Origin: a candidate division KSB1 bacterium | GTDB lineage: Bacteria; Zhuqueibacterota; Zhuqueibacteria; Thermofontimicrobiales; Thermofontimicrobiaceae | DNA length: 64,000 nt | Assembly (NCBI GenBank): GCA_034506395.1 | Contig: JAPDPQ010000008.1 | Span: 62,001 to 126,000, forward strand | Direction of reading: 5' to 3' | Shown: positions 34,093-40,839 of the stretch, piece by piece | Numbering within the stretch: position 1 is the first letter of the stretch | Layout: each line of letters starts with the position of its first letter | The notes under the pieces: generated by a model | Database searches by the model: none | The model's input: only the letters and a program-made list of their open reading frames with translations | What the model was told of the DNA's origin: nothing | Translations under genes and position numbers: made by a program

Positions 34093-35283
34093 ATGAAAAA
34101 TAAGAGATCGATACTCGCGGTTGTAGTAGCTTTAGCGTGGTTTGCTGGAACATCAAATGGAATCAGCCAACAGTCAAATGTAATTCCAGATACTGTGCTG
34201 AAAATCGTTCAACAGTTAGAGCAAAAATACCAGCCTGATCGTCGCATCTCGCGGTTCGATGTCCAAGTTCGATGGGAAGGGGACAAGATGGTGATCTTTG
34301 GGGAGACTATTACCGAAGAGGGTAAGACAGAGTTGTTACAGCGGCTAGCGAGTGAAACCAGCTATCAATTTCTGGATAGCCTGGTCACATTGCCCGATTC
34401 CACGGTAGCCGGCAAACCGTATGGGATCGTCCGTATCAGCGTCGCGCAGTTGCGCCGGCAGCCCGATGAAGCACATGAGATCGTAGACCAGGCGATGATG
34501 GGTAGCGAAGTCCGCATATTGAAGATCGAAAAGCGATATTGGGCGTTCTGTCAGCTCGATGACCAGTATCTCGGATGGATGACCATCAGTTCTCTCGTGA
34601 CTGGCGATTGGCAATTGATCGAACGCTGGAGGCAAGCTGAAAAGCTGATCGTAACCGCCAATTATGGTCAAATCTGGGAAAAGCCTTCAGATAAAAGCGT
34701 GCGCTCGGTGAGCGATGTGGTGCGCGGGAATCTTCTCATCCAGCGAGGCAAAAAGCGCGGTTGGTATCACGTGGAATTGCCTGACGGAAGGTCAGGTTAT
34801 ATTCGGGCTTCCCTCGCGACACCTGCAAAATCGTTTTTCAACGCAATAAAAAATCGCTCTGTCAACGATGTTATCACTACGGCCTATCAATTTATCGGTC
34901 TCCCATATCTTTGGGGCGGCCGCTCGACAAAAGGGTTCGATTGTTCAGGTTTCACTCAAACCGTGTTCAAACTGAACGGAATTGATTTGCCCCGTGATGC
35001 CAATATGCAGGTTAAGGTGGGAGAGCCAGTGGCTCTGGATGATTCGCTCGCACATTTGAGACCTGGAGATTTGCTATTCTTTGGAAAAGATATAGATCAT
35101 ATCATTCATGTAGGGATGTACATCGGCGATTCTCAGTTCATCCACTCGGATGGGATGGTGCGGATCAATAGTTTTAATCCGAAAGATGAAAATTATAGCT
35201 CTTATCGACGTCGGGGTCTGCAGGCAGCGCGCCGGGTGATCATCCAGCAGCCAACCCACGGCGGCAAGCCCCAAACGAACTGA
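34093..35283 (+). CDS. Exported NlpC/P60 cysteine peptidase with SH3-like domains
   Basis: 396 residues from the ATG at 34093, where a clear signal peptide begins (MKNKRSILAVVVALAWFAG). A mixed N-terminal region leads to two bacterial SH3-like modules (about 105-250; VRILKIEKRYWAFCQLDDQYLGWM and VIRGKKRGWYHVELPDGRSGYI-type strands). The C-terminal NlpC/P60 domain (about 255-385) has the Cys in STKGFDCSGFTQ and the His in DHIIHVGMYIG, plus the GLPYLWGG motif. The family cuts gamma-D-Glu-diaminopimelate or related bonds in cell-wall peptides. It lies 117 bases before a dipeptide epimerase, which suggests murein peptide breakdown in one operon. Confidence 0.88.
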   Translation: MKNKRSILAVVVALAWFAGTSNGISQQSNVIPDTVLKIVQQLEQKYQPDRRISRFDVQVRWEGDKMVIFGETITEEGKTELLQRLASETSYQFLDSLVTLPDSTVAGKPYGIVRISVAQLRRQPDEAHEIVDQAMMGSEVRILKIEKRYWAFCQLDDQYLGWMTISSLVTGDWQLIERWRQAEKLIVTANYGQIWEKPSDKSVRSVSDVVRGNLLIQRGKKRGWYHVELPDGRSGYIRASLATPAKSFFNAIKNRSVNDVITTAYQFIGLPYLWGGRSTKGFDCSGFTQTVFKLNGIDLPRDANMQVKVGEPVALDDSLAHLRPGDLLFFGKDIDHIIHVGMYIGDSQFIHSDGMVRINSFNPKDENYSSYRRRGLQAARRVIIQQPTHGGKPQTN

Positions 35284-35400
35284 TGACAATCCGATGCGAA
35301 TTCTGACTTAGATAAGTTCATCGTTTCAGTTCTCAACATTTCGAGAGAGGAGATCATTCATTGAACATAATTTCAATTGAAAATTTGAGGAGCGAATAAC

Positions 35401-36543
35401 ATGCTACTGAGCCGAAAACAATTTTTAAAAGCGACCAGCCAGGCGCTCATGGGCCTGGGACTGATGAATATTTCTTTTTTAAAGATGGGGAGAAAGCCAA
35501 AAAACAATGCAACCATAGGAGGCACAATGTTAGAATATAAAGTGAAACAGCTAAATTTGACCCATACATGGACCATCTCCCGCAATTCTGCTGACGTAAA
35601 AAACAATGTGTTCGTCCGATATACCCGGAATGGAGTCTTCGGCATTGGTGAGGCGGCACCGAACATCCGCTACAATGAGACCCCAGAAAGCACGATTGAA
35701 TTGATTCAGAAAGCGATCCCAGTCGTTGAGCAATTTGATCCCTGGCATTTTGTCGACATGGGGTATGCAATTCGTGCGCTGGCTGAGGAACAGACAGCAG
35801 CAAAGTGTGCGATCGATATCGCCGTGATGGACTGGGTGGGCAAAAGTCTTGGCGTCCCATTATATCGCTATTTCGGATTGGACAAATCCAAAACGCCGAT
35901 CACGACATTCAGTATTGGAATTGATACACCGCAGGTGATGCAGCAGAAGATTCGTGAAGCCGAGCAATTCCCTATTTTGAAAATTAAAGTGGGGCGCGAT
36001 AATGATGAGGAAATTCTAAATGCGGTCCGTGCAGTGACTGATAAGCCGCTTCGTGTCGATGCCAATGAAGGCTGGAAAACGAAAGAGGAAGCCCTAGAAA
36101 AGATCCATTGGTTGGAGAAAATGGGTGTGGAATTTATTGAGCAGCCGCTGCCGGCAGCGATGTTGGAGGAGACCCGGTGGCTGCGCGAGCGCGTTACCAT
36201 TCCCATTATTGCTGATGAGGCAGTGAAAAAAGCAGCAGATATCCCCAAATTGGCCACAGCTTACGATGGCATCAATATCAAGTTGATGAAAAGCGGCGGG
36301 ATTCAAGAAGCGTTGCGCATGATCTGGATGGCGCGCTCGCTCGGTATGAAGGTCATGCTCGGATGTATGATCGAAAGCAGTTGTGCCATCGCGGCGGCAG
36401 CTCACATCAGTCCGCTGGTCGATTACGCCGATTTAGATGGCAATTTGCTGATATCGAATGATCCGTTCCGCGCTGTGATTGTGGATCGCGGACGGATGAT
36501 CCTCCCAGATAAGCCGGGGTTGGGTTTGGAGGGCGAATTTTAG
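35401..36543 (+). CDS. Dipeptide (L-Ala-D/L-Glu type) epimerase, enolase superfamily, with N-terminal Tat-like signal
   Basis: 380 residues. From about residue 43 (MLEYKVKQLNL) it is a complete enolase-superfamily epimerase: capping domain with GIGEAAPN, KxK pair in LKIKVGRD (about 193), metal ligands in RVDANEGW (about 219), EQPLP (about 244) and IADEAV (about 270), and the second-base region INIKLMKSGG (about 293). This fits the L-Ala-D/L-Glu epimerase group of murein peptide use. Unusually, about 40 residues precede the domain, starting MLLSRKQFLKATSQALMGLG, a Tat-like signal with Arg-Lys in place of Arg-Arg. The enzyme may be exported folded. Cytosolic translation from the internal ATG near 35527 is the alternative. 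Confidence 0.85.
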   Translation: MLLSRKQFLKATSQALMGLGLMNISFLKMGRKPKNNATIGGTMLEYKVKQLNLTHTWTISRNSADVKNNVFVRYTRNGVFGIGEAAPNIRYNETPESTIELIQKAIPVVEQFDPWHFVDMGYAIRALAEEQTAAKCAIDIAVMDWVGKSLGVPLYRYFGLDKSKTPITTFSIGIDTPQVMQQKIREAEQFPILKIKVGRDNDEEILNAVRAVTDKPLRVDANEGWKTKEEALEKIHWLEKMGVEFIEQPLPAAMLEETRWLRERVTIPIIADEAVKKAADIPKLATAYDGINIKLMKSGGIQEALRMIWMARSLGMKVMLGCMIESSCAIAAAAHISPLVDYADLDGNLLISNDPFRAVIVDRGRMILPDKPGLGLEGEF

Positions 36544-36561
36544 CTTTACAGCGATTGCGAT

Positions 36562-36618
36562 GCGCCTGGTGCAATTGACTTTTGCGGGATAGGTGCAATC
36601 AACGCTTGTGCCAGGCGC
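36562..36618. other. Hairpin after epimerase gene
   Basis: GCGCCTGG (36562-36569) pairs with CCAGGCGC (36611-36618), and the stem can extend inward with wobble pairs. GGTGCAAT occurs twice inside. There is no T-run after it, so it is not a standard terminator. Confidence 0.35.
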
Positions 36619-36870
36619 CACCCATGGATAAAGGCTCAATAGAAACGTTTCAATTTCCCTTTGGCTTAAAAATAGGTCTGCTCCATTTCAAAGGGAGCTA
36701 TCCGAAATTGGAATTTGAACATTTTTTCAATGAACTGGCCCCAAGAATTCGTAACATATCATGTTCACGAAATTCTTAGCTCAATATTAGAGATACATTT
36801 TTCAATTTGAATCCTGAACTCCAGCATCCCTGTAACATGATCGCGAGAGTTTGATCAACCAAAATTTTTC

Positions 36871-36898
36871 TTGACATTGTAAGAAAAAATGCTATTTT
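36871..36898 (+). promoter_or_regulatory. Candidate promoter upstream of GNAT gene
   Basis: TTGACA (36871-36876), a 16-base spacer and TATTTT (36893-36898). The next gene starts at 37140, leaving a leader of about 235 bases in which I see nothing specific. Confidence 0.4.
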
Positions 36899-37139
36899 AG
36901 TCATCGAAGCGGTCAGGTCAAATGAGTTGATGAACCGATCGGACTTCGCATCCCTCCATTGTACATGATACAGCCAGCCGGTAAAGCTTTCAGATCAATG
37001 GTTCATCAGAAATTTGGCCTCAGGAAGCATCAATTCTGATCAGTATTTGTCGTCATCATCAATCTTCTCATCCTTCGCTCGGCAGCAACTCGTTTTTATA
37101 TGCTCTATCGCAATCCAATATGCAAAAAGGAGTGGTGAC

Positions 37140-37730
37140 ATGGCAAATTTTTCGAAGATGGTCAAACTTAAAGATGATACCAACGTGTTGCTACGATTGA
37201 TGGTCGAATCGGATTTGGATCAGCTATGTGAGTTCTATCGTTCCATTCCCGAGTCAGATCGACTTTTTCTGAGGATCGATGTGACGGATCGAGGCAATGT
37301 GGAGCGCCGGTTTGGCCGATTAAATTACGATATTGTCTATCCAATCCTGGCTTTGGTGGACAATCGGATCATCGGCATTGCTACTTTATTTCGCGCCGAA
37401 TTTGGCTGGAAAAGGAACCTGGGCGAGGTGCGCGTGTTGATCGCACCAGAATTTCAGCGGAAAGGATTAGCCACGATTTTCATTCGAGAATTGTTCTTTC
37501 ACGCGCTCAAAGCAAAAATTTATAAGCTGCAAGCGGAAATGATCGACAATCAGGAGTCGGCTATTGCTGCGTTCGAGCGATTGGGGTTTCGGGAGGAAGC
37601 AAGGCTAAAGAAGCATGTAACCGATATTCGCGGTCGCCGCCGCGATTTGGTGATCATGACGCTGGATATCGAAGATTTCTGGTACCTCATTGAAGATTTC
37701 GTCGAGAGCCGCGATTTTCGAATTCATTGA
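37140..37730 (+). CDS. GNAT family N-acetyltransferase
   Basis: 196 residues from the ATG at 37140, which has AAGGAG seven bases upstream; the frame is open further upstream but lacks a ribosome site. GNAT fold: beta-strands around ILALVDNRIIGIATLF, the acetyl-CoA loop VLIAPEFQRKGLATIF (Q/RxxGxG/A type) and the AAFERLGFREEARLKKHV motif near the C-terminus, which resembles RimJ/PhnO-like acetyltransferases. Acts in the cytoplasm; the acceptor is unknown. It is followed after 210 bases by an unrecognised gene, so an operon is uncertain. Confidence 0.82.
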   Translation: MANFSKMVKLKDDTNVLLRLMVESDLDQLCEFYRSIPESDRLFLRIDVTDRGNVERRFGRLNYDIVYPILALVDNRIIGIATLFRAEFGWKRNLGEVRVLIAPEFQRKGLATIFIRELFFHALKAKIYKLQAEMIDNQESAIAAFERLGFREEARLKKHVTDIRGRRRDLVIMTLDIEDFWYLIEDFVESRDFRIH

Positions 37731-37940
37731 TCGCTTGTGCTGGAAGTCATTATCTTTAAATCAATACCTTGCTCATTGAATTTGAAAGGTGGGATGTTCG
37801 CTCTGATAGCAGCAGAATCGTAGCGTGAGATTATTCGTGGGAACGCTCGACCAAATAACAATTTCTAATGGGCAAATAGTGACCGATCGCCAGTTTCTCA
37901 GAGAATAAACTTCCCGTGAAAATTAGAAAGGAGCAAAGCC

Positions 37941-38714
37941 ATGGTCCAACGGCCCAATATTGTTCGGGGCATTCCGATGCTGTTGGTCCGCGCTATGCCA
38001 ACCATATTATACTATGGCCGTTACTCAGGGCTACAGCCGAAAAAGGACGTTAAAAGCTATTTTGAGCAATACGTTCATTATTTGGCGCAGGCCATTGAAT
38101 TAATGGGTCAGGCGATGGAGGACCCTTCGCTGTCTGGCACTGCGGAGCAAGCGCATCAGCTAAAAATGATCGCAACCAACCAAATTGAGTCCGCGCTGTT
38201 TCAGCTCTCGCGGACGCTATCAGGAATATTCTCCACTAAAAAAGAATTGACCCGAGAGAAATATGAGAGCCCAGGCGGCGCAAAGGAGCAGTTGGCAAGA
38301 TTGTTTTGTTCATCAGTTTCCAGACCGCGCATCGCCGTGGTGGATACCAACAACGAGCTAGAGTGGGTTGAGAAATTATGCCTCACCCTTCGTGAAAGCT
38401 GCCTGTACGAAGCGCATAAAACTTATTCCAATTCAGAACATTATACGGACGATATCCTTGGCAGCGATTTTATTCTCTTCGCTTCGGCAGCTCCCCAGCA
38501 TATTCATGAGGATGTCCAGGCGCTGAAAAATTATCAACGCCCGGGGCTGGTATTAGGTCAACTGACCAAAAATGAAAAAGTTGATCAACAGACCATTCGC
38601 AATGGGGCCTGGCTGCGAGGCCGCGGGTATGACGTGATCTTTAAACTGTTCTCCCCGTTGCGGCTCTTTACATCAATCGATAAGATTTACGTTCGGTTTT
38701 TAGCGCAACGCTGA
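37941..38714 (+). CDS. Unrecognised protein with possible receiver-like C-terminal domain
   Basis: 257 residues, no family recognised. The N-terminal half is mostly helical (about 30-110), with a QxxHYLAQAIELMGQAM helix and a second helix ending SALFQLSRTLSG. After a linker, the C-terminal half (about 130-255) alternates strands and helices: RIAVVDTNNELEW, then DDILGSDFILFASA, then RPGLVLGQL, then GYDVIFKLFSPLRLF. The spacing is like a degenerate response-regulator fold, but the acidic pocket and conserved Lys are not clear. Good Shine-Dalgarno (AAAGGAG) before the ATG. It is followed by another unrecognised gene 99 bases on. Confidence 0.6.
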   Translation: MVQRPNIVRGIPMLLVRAMPTILYYGRYSGLQPKKDVKSYFEQYVHYLAQAIELMGQAMEDPSLSGTAEQAHQLKMIATNQIESALFQLSRTLSGIFSTKKELTREKYESPGGAKEQLARLFCSSVSRPRIAVVDTNNELEWVEKLCLTLRESCLYEAHKTYSNSEHYTDDILGSDFILFASAAPQHIHEDVQALKNYQRPGLVLGQLTKNEKVDQQTIRNGAWLRGRGYDVIFKLFSPLRLFTSIDKIYVRFLAQR

Positions 38715-38813
38715 TCAAGCGCAAACAGAGACGGGTCTATCAAATACGGAATGTCAAACACAATATTCTAAACCACATTCATCTTTAACTTTTGATTCGG
38801 AGGAAGCATTTTT

Positions 38814-39392
38814 ATGACCGTTGCTAAGGCCATCTGTCTTGTAGCGACTGTAGTGGGTATCTTAATCATCAGTTTTCCAGCTCTATTTCCGATGAGCGGG
38901 ACCATATCGTCGATCATTTCGGCGGCGAGTGCGGTGCTGGTTGCTGTTGGCTCATATTTTTTTGCTTATTTGGGGCAAGGTGAAAAGATCGAAAAAATGG
39001 AGAAAAAGCATCAGCATAATATAGAGGTTCTGCAATCACAAATTGCAGATACTGGTTTAGATTTTTTTATCAAGCAATATGCAGAAGATTTGGTAGAGGT
39101 TCGTCTCATTCAGGATACGCTGAATGACATTTTAAAATACACTCAGGAAGAACCGATCAACGGCGAGGCGATCAAACAAGCGCTGCTGGGCATTCGGAGG
39201 CTGCATTTCAAAGGATTTCTTTCAAAGGCGGGGGAATTGCTCCATGCCGGTGGGCATGTGGAATTATTGAATCGGTTTTTGGGGCATTTGGAATCGATCC
39301 TCCACTCCCATCGCGAAATTCCCGATTCGCTCCGGGAGGAAATTCAACAGTTGAGAGAAATTCGGGAAACAGGGAAAAAGCGGTTGGCATGA
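38814..39392 (+). CDS. Unrecognised membrane protein with helical cytoplasmic or periplasmic domain
   Basis: 192 residues. Two N-terminal membrane helices (about 5-25 and 31-53, Gly/Ala/Ser-rich) are followed by a coiled-coil stretch (EKIEKMEKKHQHNIEVLQSQIAD) and an all-helical C-terminal region (about 75-190) ending in a charged EIQQLREIRETGKKR helix. No family recognised. A GGAGG ribosome site precedes the ATG. Its neighbour is the receiver-like protein; the two may act together, but that is only inferred from position. Confidence 0.6.
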   Translation: MTVAKAICLVATVVGILIISFPALFPMSGTISSIISAASAVLVAVGSYFFAYLGQGEKIEKMEKKHQHNIEVLQSQIADTGLDFFIKQYAEDLVEVRLIQDTLNDILKYTQEEPINGEAIKQALLGIRRLHFKGFLSKAGELLHAGGHVELLNRFLGHLESILHSHREIPDSLREEIQQLREIRETGKKRLA

Positions 39393-39464
39393 TCTATTGA
39401 TCACGCTAAAAAATGAACAAATCAATGGCACGTGAATGCTATTTTTAGGGGGAGAAATTTCAAT

Positions 39465-40211
39465 TTGACCATGTCACACATCATTTCCGGGAAAAACCCC
39501 GTCATCGAAGCCCTGCTGGCGGGACGACCGATCAACAAGATTTTTGTGGCCAGCAATATTAAATCCGGCTTGGATGCAAAACTTGTTCAATTAGCTCGTC
39601 GGCAGGGTATTCCAGTGCGGGAGGTCGATCGAAAGAAGCTGCAGGAACTGGCTGGGCATGAGAACACCCAAGGTGTGGTGGCTGTGTTGCTTGAGTATGG
39701 GTACAGCAGCGAGGAAACGATCTTCGAACGGGCGGCTCAGCGCCAGGAGCTGCCATTGATCGCGGTGCTCGATGAAATTCAGGACCCCCATAATTTGGGC
39801 GCCATAATTCGTTCGGCTGAGGCCTTTGGCTTTCATGGCGTGGTGATCCCCAAAGATCGCTCGGCCGGCCTGAGCGATACCGTGGCGAAAACCTCGGCCG
39901 GTGCCGTCGCTCATCTGCCGATCGTTCGGGTCACCAACCTGGCGCAGTGGCTGGAGAACATCAAGAGCCAGCAGATTTGGGTTGCTGGCGCCGATCAGCA
40001 GGCCGAGGTCAGTTTGTTTCATGCTGATCTGAATCGGGCGCTGGCGGTGGTCATCGGCAGCGAGGGCAAAGGCCTGCGGCGACTCGTGCGGGAGCGCTGC
40101 GATTTTCTGGTCCGCATCCCGATGGCGGGGCAGATCAACTCATTGAACGCCTCAGTGGCCGCCGCGCTGATTTTCTGCGAGGCAAGAAAACAGCGCGGAT
40201 CAAACCCGTAA
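39465..40211 (+). CDS. rlmB: 23S rRNA (guanosine-2'-O)-methyltransferase RlmB-like, SpoU family
   Basis: SPOUT-class methyltransferase of about 248 residues. The N-terminal substrate-binding domain begins SHIISGKNPVIEALLAGRPINK and contains the VREVDRKKLQELAGHENTQGVVA motif. The SpoU motifs follow: DEIQDPHNLGAIIRSAEAFG, VIGSEGKGL and IPMAGQINSLNASVAAAL, the last forming the trefoil-knot SAM site. RlmB methylates G2251 of 23S rRNA in E. coli; related enzymes modify tRNA G18, and the N-terminal domain favours RlmB. TTG at 39465 has AGGGGGAGA at good spacing; the ATG at 39471 is the alternative. Confidence 0.9.
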   Translation: MTMSHIISGKNPVIEALLAGRPINKIFVASNIKSGLDAKLVQLARRQGIPVREVDRKKLQELAGHENTQGVVAVLLEYGYSSEETIFERAAQRQELPLIAVLDEIQDPHNLGAIIRSAEAFGFHGVVIPKDRSAGLSDTVAKTSAGAVAHLPIVRVTNLAQWLENIKSQQIWVAGADQQAEVSLFHADLNRALAVVIGSEGKGLRRLVRERCDFLVRIPMAGQINSLNASVAAALIFCEARKQRGSNP

Positions 40212-40223
40212 TTGTTCCCGGCC

Positions 40224-40820
40224 TTAAACGATACTTCTCAATCGCTCGATCTCCTCGGCCAGGGCAGATTTCCCGTCGAAAGTCGCCACATCGGCGCTGA
40301 ATGATGGGTTCAATTTCTTGACGAATGCAAGGCTCTGAGTGAAATCACCCAGGGCAAAATAGCAGGCCGCAATAACGAGATAGAGGTCTTTATAGCTGAG
40401 ATTCCGATCGTGCGCGAACAGGTAATTTGAACTCAGACTCAGCGTTTTGTTGGCGCTGGAGATTGCTGAGCTATATTGCTTTTGCGCATAATAGACAAAT
40501 GCCAGCCCTGCATGGACATCGACTAAAGAGGCATCGAGCGAGATCGCCTCATTAAAATTGAGAACCGCTGAAGACAAATTGGTCAATCGGGCATAGCACC
40601 AGCCAGCTCCACAATAGGCTTCGGCCGAAGTTTCGTTCCGTGAGATCGCCTGCTCAAATTTTTGCACTCCTAAAGTGTAATTGCCAGCTTCAAATTGTTC
40701 CCATCCGGCTTGGATTAATTCAGCGATCTGGCCATCGGAAATGTCGGTTCCGTGCTGAACTTCACATCCAATTATGCCCCCCAAACAGACGATGATTAAA
40801 AATATCCAAATTTGTCGCAT
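40224..40820 (-). CDS. TPR-repeat lipoprotein
   Basis: 198 residues. Signal peptide with a good lipobox (GIIGC, Cys at about 19). The mature part holds three or four TPR helix pairs (AGWEQFEAGNYTLGVQKFEQAI, AYCGAGWCYARLTNLSSAVLNFNEAI, VHAGLAFVYYAQKQYSSAISSANKTL). It is the last gene of the minus-strand operon with the subtilase, 19 bases after it, and convergent with rlmB. A scaffold role for the protease is possible but not shown. Confidence 0.82.
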   Translation of the reverse strand: MRQIWIFLIIVCLGGIIGCEVQHGTDISDGQIAELIQAGWEQFEAGNYTLGVQKFEQAISRNETSAEAYCGAGWCYARLTNLSSAVLNFNEAISLDASLVDVHAGLAFVYYAQKQYSSAISSANKTLSLSSNYLFAHDRNLSYKDLYLVIAACYFALGDFTQSLAFVKKLNPSFSADVATFDGKSALAEEIERLRSIV

Positions 40821-40839
40821 AGATTTCAGCTCCTTCCCG

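Larger units (their letters stand above)
36544..37139. other. Intergenic region with a hairpin and a promoter
   Basis: About 600 bases. It holds the hairpin at 36562-36618 just past the epimerase stop and a promoter-like pair at 36871-36898. I see no supported gene. Confidence 0.5.

Noticed and set aside
36582-36779. 65-residue open frame after the epimerase gene
   Set aside because: It runs through the hairpin and lacks a ribosome site.
39427-39440. TGGCACG followed by TGC, resembling a sigma-54 promoter before rlmB
   Set aside because: GG and GC are only 9 bases apart, and the ribosome site of rlmB begins right after.
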